DNA of 40,953 nt from Chthonomonadaceae bacterium (GTDB taxonomy: Bacteria > Armatimonadota > Chthonomonadetes > Chthonomonadales > Chthonomonadaceae). The notes beneath the pieces were generated by a model, which had not been told where the DNA came from, searched no databases, and worked only from the letters and a program-made list of their open reading frames with translations. The stretch's first letter is position 1; the number at the start of each line of letters is the position of its first letter. The position numbers were made by a program, and so were the translations under genes. Of the stretch, positions 24,348-32,847 are shown piece after piece. The stretch spans positions 1-40,953 of the forward strand of contig DAIDHN010000035.1 in the NCBI GenBank assembly GCA_027459665.1, given 5' to 3'.

Positions 24348-24788
24348 TCAGGTAAGGTCTTTCAGAATTTGTGCGGCTTCTTCTGCGCTCATATCGCCAT
24401 GTGCCAGAGCATCAAGAACTTCCCGCCGTTTTGCGGTATGGTCTGCTGGCTCAGCGGTTTGCTGCGCCGAGGCAGAAGAAACGCTGTAAGAGAATGTAAC
24501 AGTAGAATGCTCGCTGGAAGGTTCTTCGTTGAGCTGCAGTGCGTTGAGCGCGTTTTGCAGCCGGTTTCGCACCGTTGGGTATGAGATGCCCAGTTCTTCA
24601 CCCACTCTTGTAAGATTTCCCTCACATCGCAGAAACAACTCTATAAACGAGTACTGGTCGGCCGGGAGGCGGCAAAAGCGACAGAGATCGAACTGGCTGT
24701 GCACGCTGGTTTTACAGTGATTGCACTGCAGTTCTGCTACAGTCATACCACCCTGGCATACCGGGCACTGAGACAGTGGTTTGGCCAT
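24348..24788 (-). CDS. DUF2089 zinc-ribbon, helix-turn-helix protein
   Basis: The 146-residue protein begins with a zinc ribbon (CPVCQGG, CNHC, then CRFCRLP). A sigma-like helix-turn-helix follows (about 48-80; LFLRCEGNLTRVGEELGISYPTVRNRL). It ends with the SHOCT-like pair RREVLDALAHGDMSAEEAAQIL. It is probably the DNA-binding regulator of its own operon. AGGAGG at 24806-24801 supports the ATG at 24788, and a near-consensus promoter lies directly before. It is first of three genes. Confidence 0.9.
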   Translation of the reverse strand: MAKPLSQCPVCQGGMTVAELQCNHCKTSVHSQFDLCRFCRLPADQYSFIELFLRCEGNLTRVGEELGISYPTVRNRLQNALNALQLNEEPSSEHSTVTFSYSVSSASAQQTAEPADHTAKRREVLDALAHGDMSAEEAAQILKDLT

Positions 24789-24813
24789 GGTTTTACGTAT
24801 CCTCCTATGTGTT

Positions 24814-24842
24814 ATAATACAACATATTGAAGAATACGTCAA
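24814..24842 (-). promoter_or_regulatory. Sigma-70 promoter of the DUF2089-DUF4097-SHOCT operon
   Basis: TTGACG (24842-24837), a 17-base spacer and TATTAT (24819-24814) on the minus strand. Just upstream (24843-24891) lies an A/T-rich block like an UP element. The leader is about 20 bases. Confidence 0.82.
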
Positions 24843-24891
24843 GAAAAATAAAAAAAGTTGAATTTGTACTGAAAAAAGTAGATGTTATTTT

Positions 24892-25944
24892 TTATGGCGA
24901 GGGTGGTGTAGCATTTGCAGCCGAAATAGAATGAGTTACTTTAGAAAAGGCAGCAGCTTTGAGCGATGGCAGTTTGAGCAGGGTGAATGTGCCTGCCGGG
25001 GCAGGCTGGGGCATATTTGCTAGATGTGCGGCGGGGGTTGGAGGCTGGGGGGAGTCGTTGTGTTTTGCAATATCAGCCAGCAGTTTTCTGGCGCGGCGGC
25101 TGGATGCATTATAAAAGAGAGCAGTTTGTGCTGCAGACTGGGCCAAACCTCGGTGGTTTGCGTGCATGGCAGCCAGCGCCAGGTGGTAGTACATAATAGA
25201 GGTGCTTGTATGATCCGGGCTGTGAACCGGCAGGTCGCTGACAGCCTGATTGAGGGCTGCCACTGCCTGTGAAAGAGTATTTGCCGCCTGCTGAGGCTGG
25301 CCGTAAATACTCAGACGGTAAAGCGCCCAGCCGTAACTGTCTTCGTACGAGGCAATTTGCGCCTGACTGATTTGTTCTGAACTGAGCATGAACGGGTGGG
25401 TAGCAAGAGTAAGCGCACGCCGAATATTGTTGAGACCTTCTTCAATTTCTGTGGGTGATGTACTTGTTGCCGCCAGAATGTATCCCGCCTGATTGAGAGC
25501 ATCCGGGCTGTTTGGTGCCAGTGTGATGGCCTGCTGAGCCGCTGCTTCTGCCTGCTGTACCATGGCTGGTCCCTGTGAGTAGAGTGCCTGGCTGAGCAGC
25601 AGATAGAGCCGTGCGCGGCTGGAACCTGAGATATTGCTGCATTGCCTCAGGCCCTGTCTGGCATAGTCTGCGGCCATGCATGGGTGATTGTAGTTCAGGC
25701 AGAGCAGAGAAGCATACTGAAACGCCCTGGCAGAAGTAGAATGTGCCGCCAGGTAGCCATTGATGTGCGACTGGGCGGCTGCGGTGTCGTTTTGCTGAAA
25801 ATCTTTCTTCACCAGTTTGAATGCGGTAGGAATGCCTGTGTTGCGGTTTTCTACCCAGAGTAAAAGAAACCATCCCGCAGTTACCAGCATAGCCACACGC
25901 AAGAGACTGATTAAAATATTCCAGGGCGATTTTGTAGAATACAT
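24892..25944 (-). CDS. Membrane-anchored TPR-like protein
   Basis: The 350-residue protein has an N-terminal membrane segment (about 10-32) followed by helical repeats of the tetratricopeptide type (for example AAAQQAITLAPNSPDALNQA at about 135-160 and a later SAAQTALFYNASSRRARKLL). It ends in a Pro/Ala-rich tail. It is likely an outward-facing scaffold of unknown partner. AAAGGAAA precedes the ATG at 25944. It starts 23 bases after the CPBP gene, so it is third in the ABC ATPase-CPBP-TPR operon. Confidence 0.8.
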   Translation of the reverse strand: MYSTKSPWNILISLLRVAMLVTAGWFLLLWVENRNTGIPTAFKLVKKDFQQNDTAAAQSHINGYLAAHSTSARAFQYASLLCLNYNHPCMAADYARQGLRQCSNISGSSRARLYLLLSQALYSQGPAMVQQAEAAAQQAITLAPNSPDALNQAGYILAATSTSPTEIEEGLNNIRRALTLATHPFMLSSEQISQAQIASYEDSYGWALYRLSIYGQPQQAANTLSQAVAALNQAVSDLPVHSPDHTSTSIMYYHLALAAMHANHRGLAQSAAQTALFYNASSRRARKLLADIAKHNDSPQPPTPAAHLANMPQPAPAGTFTLLKLPSLKAAAFSKVTHSISAANATPPSP

Positions 25945-25967
25945 CGTTTCCTTTCATTCTCTGGCAA

Positions 25968-26576
25968 TCAATGGTACAGACACCAGAGTGCAAGTGCATT
26001 ATTGAGGGCATGCATAGTTACAGTAGTTGTCAGCGTGCCGCCGGCCTTGCGCGCCTGTGCCAGTACCGCTCCCATTAAAAAAAGCGGCAGCGCATGCAGC
26101 AAACTGCCGTGCGCCAGTGCAAAAAGCGCTGCACTTGCTAAGAGCGCGGTTTTGTGAGAAAATTTGCGCTGCAAACTTCCGTACAACCACCCTCGAAACA
26201 GAAGCTCTTCTGCCAGCGGTGCAAGCGTGCATGCCAGTGCTGCAACAAGAGCCTTCTGTAACACAGGCAGATGCTGCATCTGCGCTGCAGGGTTTACACT
26301 GCTGCTTTGCTTGTGCAAATAGAAAAGCATATGGGCAGACAGCAGATGCTTTGCGGTTACCTGCTGCAGTTTGAGGGCTGCAGCGGCAAGGGCAAACATA
26401 CCTGCCCCATACAACAACCCGGTGCCTGCCTGGCGCATACGCGGCGGCAGCATTCCAGATTCCGCGGCGCTCATGTGCGCCATGCGCATAAGAAACAGCG
26501 CTGTGCATGCCATGAGAGCATCTTGTGCAAGAAGAAAAGGAACCACTGCGCTAGCCCAGGTATTGCAGCAGGTCAT
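25968..26576 (-). CDS. CPBP-family intramembrane metalloprotease (CAAX-protease-like)
   Basis: About 202 residues, mostly membrane segments. The three family motifs are in order: PLAEELLFRGWLYG (the EExxxR), FALAHG (the FxxxH) and MHALNNA (the HxxxN). Members cleave membrane substrates or process peptides and often adjoin ABC exporters, as here. The start is uncertain. The ATG at 26576 overlaps the ATPase gene by 26 bases; a GTG near 26549 and an upstream frame opening at 26642 are alternatives without a clear ribosome site. Confidence 0.82.
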   Translation of the reverse strand: MTCCNTWASAVVPFLLAQDALMACTALFLMRMAHMSAAESGMLPPRMRQAGTGLLYGAGMFALAAAALKLQQVTAKHLLSAHMLFYLHKQSSSVNPAAQMQHLPVLQKALVAALACTLAPLAEELLFRGWLYGSLQRKFSHKTALLASAALFALAHGSLLHALPLFLMGAVLAQARKAGGTLTTTVTMHALNNALALWCLYH

Positions 26577-27318
26577 TCTGTTCCGGGTCAGATGTGAGCC
26601 TGAGAAACAGTTCTTCCAGGTCTGTTTGCTGTTCACCGGCATGCATTTGCTGAAGCAGCTCAGACGGAGTTCCTTCTACTGCAATACGCCCTCTGTTCAC
26701 AATAGCAATGCGGCTGCAGAGCCGTTCTGCTACGCTCATCTGGTGTGTGGTTATAAATACGGCTGTGCCGCGCCTGCACAGTTCCCGCAGTATCTGCTGC
26801 ATGATGCGCGCTCCCTTTGGGTCGAGGCCGACTGTTGGCTCATCGAGAAAAAGAGCCTTTGGGTCATGTATGAGTGCGCCTGCCAGTGCAACTTTCTGGC
26901 GCATGCCCCGAGAGTAGCCCTGCAGTATCATGTCGCCTTTTTGCTGCAGCTCGAACAACCTGAGCAGGTTTTCCACCTTCTCCTGTCTGCCTGCCCGTGA
27001 AACACCGTAGAGGTCTGCCATAAAGTGGAGAAACTCCCTGCCTGTCAGTTTTTCGTAAAGAAACGGGTTGTCGGGCACATAGCCAAGTTTCGCACGAGCC
27101 GCCAGCGGCTCAGCGTTCATGCTGCTGCCATCTATAAAGCGCTCGCCTGAAGTTGGCTGCAGCAAACCCGTGAGCATTTTGATGGTGGTGGTTTTTCCCG
27201 CACCGTTTGGGCCAAGAAACCCAAACAATTCACCTGCTTCTACAGCCAGGCTGATTTCATCTACGGCAACAAAGTCGCCGTACACTCTTCTCAACCCGCG
27301 GCATTCTATTACTGCCAT
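26551..27318 (-). CDS. ABC transporter ATP-binding protein
   Basis: The 255-residue ATPase has Walker A GPNGAGKTT (about 37-45), signature YSRGMRQKVALA (degenerate LSGGQ, normal for the ABC-2/NatA-like exporters), Walker B ALFLDEPTVGLD and the switch TTHQ. It should drive efflux together with an integral membrane partner. No permease gene follows, only the CPBP protease, so either the permease is elsewhere or the CPBP-like protein is the only membrane partner here. AAGGAAAA precedes the ATG at 27318. Confidence 0.95.
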   Translation of the reverse strand: MAVIECRGLRRVYGDFVAVDEISLAVEAGELFGFLGPNGAGKTTTIKMLTGLLQPTSGERFIDGSSMNAEPLAARAKLGYVPDNPFLYEKLTGREFLHFMADLYGVSRAGRQEKVENLLRLFELQQKGDMILQGYSRGMRQKVALAGALIHDPKALFLDEPTVGLDPKGARIMQQILRELCRRGTAVFITTHQMSVAERLCSRIAIVNRGRIAVEGTPSELLQQMHAGEQQTDLEELFLRLTSDPEQNDLLQYLG

Positions 27319-27397
27319 AGTGCGTTTTCCTTGCAGCCATGCGTCTGCCAGAATAAACCGTCAGCTAAAATGGGTGCATTACCGTATTTGGTAGGCC

Positions 27398-27425
27398 ATA
27401 ATAACAAGTGAGAAGTACACAACAA
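27398..27425 (-). promoter_or_regulatory. Candidate promoter of the ABC ATPase-CPBP-TPR operon
   Basis: TTGTTG (27425-27420), a 16-base spacer and TATTAT (27403-27398) on the minus strand, in the 121-base spacer shared with the divergent sugar-nucleotide gene. No comparably good plus-strand promoter was found there. Confidence 0.35.
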
Positions 27426-27439
27426 AGGAGAAAGCGTAC

Positions 27440-28390
27440 ATGCCCCGTTCCATTGTAACAGGAGGAGCAGGTTTTCTGGGGTCTCATCTGTGTGACCGTT
27501 TGCTGGCGGAAGGCCATGAAGTGGTTGCCCTGGATAACCTGATTACCGGCAGCACAGACAACATTGCCCATCTTATAGACAATCCCCTTTTTCGCTTCAT
27601 ACGTTATGATGTTACCGAGTATCTTTACGTAGATGGAGCGGTAGATTACATCTTTCACCTGGCATCGCCCGCAAGCCCGGTAGATTTCACCACAAAATCT
27701 ATTCAGATTATGAAGGTGAATGCACTGGGAACGCACAAGGCACTGGGTTTGGCAAGAGCCAAAAACGCTACTTTTTTTCTCACCTCCACGTCTGAGGTCT
27801 ACGGCGACCCTCTCATTCACCCCCAAACAGAAGATTACTGGGGCAATGTAAACCCCATTGGCCTGCGCGGGGTTTACGATGAGTCGAAACGTTTTGCCGA
27901 GGCGATTACACTAGCCTATCACCGTGCGCACAGCGTACCTGTAAAAATTGTACGCATATTCAATACCTACGGCCCCCGCATGCGCCTGAATGATGGGCGC
28001 GTAGTGCCGAACTTTATCGGGCAGGCTCTGCGCGGCGACCCCATTACGGTGTACGGCAGCGGCAGCCAGACACGTTCGTTTTGCTACTGCTCAGATTTGA
28101 TTGAAGGTTTTTTGAAGCTTGCTTTTTCCGATCAGACAGGCCCAATCAATATTGGCAACCCAACCGAGCGCACCATGCTGGAGTTTGCCCAGGAGATTAA
28201 GCGGCTTACCAACAGCAGCAGTGAAATAGTGTTTGAGCCATTGAAAACCCCGGATGACCCAAAGCAGCGCCGGCCCGACATCACCCTGGCGCGCACACTG
28301 CTGGGCTGGGAGCCGACCGTGACGCTGGAGGAAGGGCTGCAAAAAACCATAGAGTGGTTTGCAAAACGGCTGGGAGCAACCCAGGTGTGA
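27440..28390 (+). CDS. UDP-glucuronate decarboxylase-like (UXS) sugar-nucleotide SDR enzyme
   Basis: UXS converts UDP-glucuronate to UDP-xylose, a precursor for surface polysaccharide. The 316-residue Rossmann protein has the NAD site [11 protein letters not shown] at the start, [10 protein letters not shown], the [15 protein letters not shown] segment, the catalytic YDESK, and [21 protein letters not shown] and [11 protein letters not shown]. These place it with bacterial UXS rather than general GalE enzymes, though a related epimerase or dehydratase cannot be excluded. AAAGGAG precedes the ATG. Its stop overlaps the next start (GTGA). Confidence 0.87.
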   Translation: MPRSIVTGGAGFLGSHLCDRLLAEGHEVVALDNLITGSTDNIAHLIDNPLFRFIRYDVTEYLYVDGAVDYIFHLASPASPVDFTTKSIQIMKVNALGTHKALGLARAKNATFFLTSTSEVYGDPLIHPQTEDYWGNVNPIGLRGVYDESKRFAEAITLAYHRAHSVPVKIVRIFNTYGPRMRLNDGRVVPNFIGQALRGDPITVYGSGSQTRSFCYCSDLIEGFLKLAFSDQTGPINIGNPTERTMLEFAQEIKRLTNSSSEIVFEPLKTPDDPKQRRPDITLARTLLGWEPTVTLEEGLQKTIEWFAKRLGATQV

Positions 28391-29706
28391 ACCCGCTGGA
28401 GATAATTGCCGCCAAGCGGGACGGCATGGAATTGAGCAGCAGGCAGATAACCGCGCTGATAGAGCAGGTTACTGCCGGCAATGTGCCAGACTACCAGACT
28501 GCCGCCTGGCTGATGGCAGTCTATTTGCGCGGCATGACGCTGCAGGAAACCACCGCGCTTACTTTGGCCATGCGTGATTCGGGAAGCGTGGTGCAGGCAG
28601 CCGGCCTGCCAAACGGACCATTGCTCGATAAGCACAGCACAGGCGGAGTGGGGGACAAAACCTCGCTGGCATTGGTACCCATGCTTGCTGCATGTGGCGC
28701 GCCTCTGCTGAAAATGAGCGGCAGGGGGCTGGGAATTACAGGCGGCACCATAGACAAGCTGGAATCGATACCCGGCTTTCGCGCAGGGCTTGCTCTGCAC
28801 GAAGCTGTAGAGCAGGTACGTACCGTGGGGGCGGCAATGGTGGCTCAGTCGAAGGAGCTGGCGCCAGCAGACGGTATTTTATATGCCCTGCGCGATGTTA
28901 CGGGCACTGTGGCCAGCATGCCCCTTATTGCAGCCTCTATTATGAGCAAGAAGCTGGCGAGCGGGGCAGACTGCATAGTGCTGGATGTGAAGGCGGGCAG
29001 CGGAGCGTTTATGCGCACACGCACCGAGGCGCGCGCACTGGCAAGATTGATGATGCAGTTAGGCAGGGAGGCAGGAACCTCGGTGCATGCCCTGATTACC
29101 GACATGAATCAGCCTCTGGGCAGAACCGTAGGCAATGCACTGGAACTGGAGGAAGCTCTGGATGTACTGGAGAACAAGCCTGGTTTAGACGCTCGTTTTC
29201 GCCGGCTGTGCATACAGCTGGCCGGCTATGCCCTTGCGGTTTCAAACAGAGCAAAAACCTGGCGGCATGGAAGAGAGCTTGCAGAAAATGCACTGGCAAG
29301 CGGCGCTGCAGCAGAAAAGTGTGCAGCAATCATATCTGCCCAGGGCGGCCCGCACAGTCTGGCGCAGGTACGTGCCACTCTGCCCCGCGCACATGTGCAG
29401 AAAACCGCCGCCGCCCGCCGGTCAGGGTATCTGACCGGCATGGATGCAGCAGAGATTGGAAAGATTGCGCTGGAACTGGGAGCAGGGCGAACGAGGAAAA
29501 ATGAACCGCTGAATCATGCTGCCGGCATTAAATTTTGGGTAGGGCTGGGAGACTACGTTCAGAAGGGGGCTGCTTTAGCTTCTGTTTATGGCAGCAGCAA
29601 CGAGATGGAACCTCAGATTGAGCGGCTGGCAGATGCCTGTACAATAGAGCCTCACCCGCAGCAGCCTGATTTTGCACTGCTGGAAGTAGTGAGGTTAAAA
29701 CGCTGA
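28387..29706 (+). CDS. deoA: Thymidine/pyrimidine-nucleoside phosphorylase
   Basis: The enzyme splits (deoxy)pyrimidine nucleosides with phosphate to base and sugar-1-phosphate. The 439-residue protein starts [19 protein letters not shown] and carries [32 protein letters not shown], the [13 protein letters not shown] segment and [11 protein letters not shown]. It fits both the DeoA and Pdp subfamilies. The start is GTG at 28387, four bases inside the upstream gene, with GGGAG ten bases before. Coupling to a UDP-sugar gene is unusual functionally and may only reflect shared transcription. Confidence 0.95.
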   Translation: MNPLEIIAAKRDGMELSSRQITALIEQVTAGNVPDYQTAAWLMAVYLRGMTLQETTALTLAMRDSGSVVQAAGLPNGPLLDKHSTGGVGDKTSLALVPMLAACGAPLLKMSGRGLGITGGTIDKLESIPGFRAGLALHEAVEQVRTVGAAMVAQSKELAPADGILYALRDVTGTVASMPLIAASIMSKKLASGADCIVLDVKAGSGAFMRTRTEARALARLMMQLGREAGTSVHALITDMNQPLGRTVGNALELEEALDVLENKPGLDARFRRLCIQLAGYALAVSNRAKTWRHGRELAENALASGAAAEKCAAIISAQGGPHSLAQVRATLPRAHVQKTAAARRSGYLTGMDAAEIGKIALELGAGRTRKNEPLNHAAGIKFWVGLGDYVQKGAALASVYGSSNEMEPQIERLADACTIEPHPQQPDFALLEVVRLKR

Positions 29707-29725
29707 AACGGATGTATGCCGTTTC
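29705..29725 (+). repeat. Hairpin at the end of the phosphorylase gene
   Basis: GAAACGG and CCGTTTC form a perfect 7-bp stem around seven bases, overlapping the stop codon region. No T-run follows, so it may stabilise or process the mRNA rather than end it. Confidence 0.4.
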
Positions 29726-29764
29726 ACGTAGAGAAAGCAGCACGGCTGTGCCGGAGTGATGCAG

Positions 29765-30859
29765 ATGGACCAGAAAAAAGCCGACGAACTGAACAAACTG
29801 TACAAGGTTTTGAAAAAAGAGACAGGCTACGATGTGACCTCTGCTGCCTCGCGTGCTGCCAGCCTGCCATCAGAAGACCTGCATTATTTGGCTGAACGCA
29901 CTGCAGCAGAATTTCCACACCTGCGCTGCAGGCTGTTGAACATGCTGCCCGAAAAGTTTCCTCGGTGGGTTTACTGGTATATACCCATGGTGGAGTTTGC
30001 AAACTCCAACCATGCTGTGCGTGCGGTCAGGCATTTCCTGCAGCATCCGCCTGCAGGAGAATATGCACATATGCAAGAAAAACTAGTTGCTTATGTTAGC
30101 CCATATGCGCATGCTCTGCAGCTGAATGTACAGAATTTGAATATTGTCTGCGGTGTTTTGCTTGCTCTCTTCTGCTACAAAGCCTCTCTGATTTTATTCG
30201 ACAGCTTTTTGCATGCTGCCAGGTTTCTGCTCAATTTCAAAACCCCGCTGGATGCACTGACACGGGCTGTGAATCGTGTTGACGCAAGGCTGCTGCCTGC
30301 TACGCTTACCCTGATTCCTCTTTGTGATGCGGCGGGCAAGAAAACTGAGAAAGCAAAGCTGAAAGAGATGGTGCTAAAGCAGGCAAAACTGCTTACCCAA
30401 AGCAATGCAGTGTGGTTGAGCAGTGAACAGGAAAAAACTCTGCTTTCGCTGCTTCCTTCCCGCTGGAGGCTGAAACTACCTGGCAGCTTGCAGCACAAAA
30501 ACGCAGTGGCTCTGCTGCATGCCATTGGCTGCTGCGGTGGGCAGCTTTCTCTCGACCGTTTGCACAGCCTGAGAGTTTTGGAATATGGGCAGCACACTCC
30601 AACTGCAAGGGCTTTGTGGGAAAGCCTGGATGCTCTGGAGGTGAGAGTTTCTGCAGCGCAAGACCAGGCCACCCTGCTTCGTGCTTCCAATGAGGCGGGC
30701 GAACTGCTGCGTGCAGCAGCAGGCCATGCAGAGACAGAGCAGGATGGCAGAGAACTGCTGCGAAGTTATGCAGAGGCAGCAGAACCAGCAAAAGAGAAGG
30801 TACAGGCTGATGACGTGCAGCCAGAGCATGTACAGCAGGCAGGTTTGACAGGCGGGTAA
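29765..30859 (+). CDS. Protein of unknown family
   Basis: I do not recognise this 364-residue protein. It begins with a charged helix (MDQKKADELNKLYKVLKK), then a segment rich in aromatic residues (FPRWVYWYIPMVEF near 70). A long hydrophobic stretch (about 125-155, with FCYKASLILFDSFLHAARFLL) could be membrane-associated. Helical, Leu-rich sequence follows and the end is charged and Ala/Glu-rich. GGAG at 29753 is ten bases before this ATG and four before the ATG at 29759, so either start may be used. It lies 58 bases after deoA. Confidence 0.65.
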   Translation: MDQKKADELNKLYKVLKKETGYDVTSAASRAASLPSEDLHYLAERTAAEFPHLRCRLLNMLPEKFPRWVYWYIPMVEFANSNHAVRAVRHFLQHPPAGEYAHMQEKLVAYVSPYAHALQLNVQNLNIVCGVLLALFCYKASLILFDSFLHAARFLLNFKTPLDALTRAVNRVDARLLPATLTLIPLCDAAGKKTEKAKLKEMVLKQAKLLTQSNAVWLSSEQEKTLLSLLPSRWRLKLPGSLQHKNAVALLHAIGCCGGQLSLDRLHSLRVLEYGQHTPTARALWESLDALEVRVSAAQDQATLLRASNEAGELLRAAAGHAETEQDGRELLRSYAEAAEPAKEKVQADDVQPEHVQQAGLTGG

Positions 30860-30875
30860 ACGCAGTTTGCCTGCT

Positions 30876-32399
30876 TTATGCTATGCCTTCCATCTCCAGT
30901 TCTTTTTTGAGCAGGCGTTTCACTACCTTGCCTGTGCCTCCCAGCGGCAGCGCAGTGCGAAACAGCACTCTGCGGGGCGCTTTGTAGTCTGCCATGCGTG
31001 CCCGGCAGAACTGTACAATCTCCCTTTCTTTGGCCTCTGCTCCCTGGCGCAGCACCACCACGGCAGTTACCATTTCACCCCGCATTCCATCGGCAAGGCC
31101 AATCACTGCCGCATCCAGCACGGCAGGGTGACTGCGCAGCGTTTCCTCCACCTCACGCGGATACACATTGAGACCTGAGGTGATGATCATATCTTTTTTG
31201 CGGTCTAGTATCGCAACATAGCCGTCGGTATCTTTTGTACCTATATCACCTGTATGGTACCAGCCGCCCTGCATTGCCTCGGCGGTTGCTTCTGGCAGAT
31301 TGAGATAACCCAGCATCACATTGTCGCCGCGCACAACAATTTCCCCTGTTTCGCCGCTGTGAAGCGGGTTACCCTCTTCACTCCATATCTCTATCTCTAC
31401 TCCGGGCAGCGCGGGGCCAACGGTTCCGGGTTTTCTAGGTCCTTCCAGCGGGTTGACCGAAGTGACAGGCGAACACTCGGTAGGGCCGTCGCCTTCCAGC
31501 ACAGGCGCATTGAAGCGTTCTTCCAGCAGGCTGATGAGGCTGACCGGGAGAGGCGCGCCGCCGGAGACGAGCATTCTGAGAGAGTTTTCTACCCCGGTGT
31601 TGTGCGGCGAAACAGCCAGCAGCGCCTGAAACATAGCAGGAACCGCCGGCAGCACGGTGATTTTTTGTGTTTGAATGGCTTCCAGCACCTTCGCAGGCGA
31701 GAAGCTTTCAAGCATAACGCTTGTCATGCCGCTGGCCAGTGCGACATTCATGCAAACTGTGGCGGCAAATGCATGAAACAGAGGCAGAACAGTGAGAATA
31801 GCATCGTTTTGAGTAAAGGGGAGGCGAGCCAGTGTTTGCTCTACGTTGCGTGTCAGGTTTTTATGCGAGAGCATAGCCCCCTTGGGTCTGCCGGTAGTAC
31901 CCGATGTATAGAGAATAACCGCGCAGTGGTCATCAGTCACAGAAGGGCTTGGCAAGTGAACATTTTTATATGTATGCATCGTCTCACTAATAGAGGCTGC
32001 CTCACTGCAGGGAATGTCTGTGAGTATGTGCCTCAAGGCAGGCAGGTTTTGGCGGGCAGCTTGAGCAGCGGGCAGCGTGGAAGCGGCAGCGAGTGCAAAG
32101 CTCACTCCGGCATCTTTCCACAGATACTCCAGCTCAGCAGGTTTCAGAGCAGGGTTAGCAGGCACGACAGTTCCGCCGAGGAGGGCAGCTGCGTAGTACC
32201 CCCATACAAAGGGGGCGCCATTGGGCAGCAGAATGCCCAGCCTTTCACCAGGCTGAAAGCCAAGCGCAGCCAGCCCTGCTGCAAGTGAATGAACCTGCTG
32301 CTGCAGCTCTGCGAATGTGATGATCTGGTTTTGCCAAAAAAGCGCAGGGTGATGCGGACGCAGCAGTGCGCCCTGTTGCAGATAGTCGGTGAGCAGCAT
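30876..32399 (-). CDS. AMP-forming acyl-CoA synthetase (long-chain fatty acid-CoA ligase type)
   Basis: This enzyme activates a carboxylic acid, probably a fatty acid, as acyl-AMP and then acyl-CoA. The 507-residue protein has the P-loop ILYTSGTTGRPKGAMLSHKN, an EGDGPTECSP A5 motif, GWYHTGDIG, DRKKDMIITSGLNVYPREVE and the catalytic lysine region GGTGKVVKRLLKKE at the end. The length and motifs fit FadD-like ligases; medium-chain acids or malonate remain possible. I chose the ATG at 32399 because AGAAGGAAA lies before it. The frame opens 26 codons earlier in a sequence without a ribosome site. Confidence 0.92.
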   Translation of the reverse strand: MLLTDYLQQGALLRPHHPALFWQNQIITFAELQQQVHSLAAGLAALGFQPGERLGILLPNGAPFVWGYYAAALLGGTVVPANPALKPAELEYLWKDAGVSFALAAASTLPAAQAARQNLPALRHILTDIPCSEAASISETMHTYKNVHLPSPSVTDDHCAVILYTSGTTGRPKGAMLSHKNLTRNVEQTLARLPFTQNDAILTVLPLFHAFAATVCMNVALASGMTSVMLESFSPAKVLEAIQTQKITVLPAVPAMFQALLAVSPHNTGVENSLRMLVSGGAPLPVSLISLLEERFNAPVLEGDGPTECSPVTSVNPLEGPRKPGTVGPALPGVEIEIWSEEGNPLHSGETGEIVVRGDNVMLGYLNLPEATAEAMQGGWYHTGDIGTKDTDGYVAILDRKKDMIITSGLNVYPREVEETLRSHPAVLDAAVIGLADGMRGEMVTAVVVLRQGAEAKEREIVQFCRARMADYKAPRRVLFRTALPLGGTGKVVKRLLKKELEMEGIA

Positions 32400-32493
32400 G
32401 AAAATATTTCCTTCTGTTTCCCCTTTTTGGGGGAGCATTGTGTGTAAGGAAAAGATACCCCGTATACGATGCTGCAAGTTGCCTGGGGCGCTT

Positions 32494-32565
32494 CAAAAAA
32501 ATTTTTTAAAAAAAATGAAAAATCTGACTAGACTACTTGTCAAATTAAACTAACTAGTGTATAAT
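32494..32565 (+). promoter_or_regulatory. Strong sigma-70 promoter with A/T-tract upstream element
   Basis: TTGTCA (32537-32542), a 17-base spacer and a perfect TATAAT (32560-32565). Just upstream, 32494-32523 is nearly all A and T in runs, resembling an rRNA-type UP element. Transcription should start near 32572. Confidence 0.85.
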
Positions 32566-32571
32566 GTAATT

Positions 32572-32721
32572 GGAACTAGGGTACTGCACCAAACGCGGGG
32601 GGCGTATGGAGTAGCCCACATCCACCGACTGCATTATGTTCTTATCAGGGAGACCGGAACAGAAGCAGAATCAGTAGAACGGAACGGCATCTGGGGGGAT
32701 TGCCGTTCCGTTCGTTTTTTT
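32572..32721 (+). ncRNA. Candidate 150-nt non-coding RNA of unknown class
   Basis: This is a short unit with its own strong promoter and strong terminator and no open frame with a ribosome site. Predicted structure: stem 1 pairs GGGTACT (32579-32585) with AGTA-G-CCC (32610-32617) and is capped by ACGC/GCGT. Stem 2 pairs CTGC (32629-32632) with GCAG (32665-32668) and TGTTC (32637-32641) with GAACA (32657-32661). The third stem is the terminator. GTTCT at 32638-32642 can alternatively pair with AGAAC at 32676-32680 at the foot of the terminator, so it could be an attenuator for thuA. It matches none of the SRP, 6S, tmRNA, RNase P or riboswitch signatures I know. Confidence 0.6.
32677..32721 (+). 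terminator. Rho-independent terminator of the RNA unit
   Basis: GAACGGAACGGCA pairs perfectly with TGCCGTTCCGTTC (13 bp) around 11 bases, then G and seven T. It lies 126 bases before the thuA start. Confidence 0.93.
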
Positions 32722-32792
32722 GCCTGCCGCAATGCGAAATAGGCCGTTTGCAGGAAAAAACAATGACATCAGGCGGGCTGTCTTTGCGTAAG

Positions 32793-32823
32793 TACAGTAA
32801 GGGTACACTGTATTCGGAATACA
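32793..32823 (+). promoter_or_regulatory. Paired palindromes before thuA (candidate operators)
   Basis: TACAGT (32793-32798) mirrors ACTGTA (32807-32812), and TGTATTC-G-GAATACA (32809-32823) is a perfect 15-base palindrome overlapping it. They end about 25 bases before the thuA ATG, inside the region where its promoter must lie. A sugar-responsive repressor is plausible. The remainder of the 448-base spacer (32400-32847) holds the RNA unit and a CCCC/GGGGG hairpin near 32420-32433. Confidence 0.45.
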
Positions 32824-32847
32824 AAATATTCTGCAGGGAGAATAAAG

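Noticed and set aside
26551-26576. A frameshift joining the ABC ATPase and CPBP protease
   Set aside because: Both proteins are complete for their families; the 26-base overlap is explained by an internal start codon.
32640-32680. SRP RNA core (TCAGG ... GGAA ... AGCAG) within the 150-nt RNA
   Set aside because: The elements occur in order, but the sequence between them cannot form the stem that presents the GGAA tetraloop, and the spacing is wrong.
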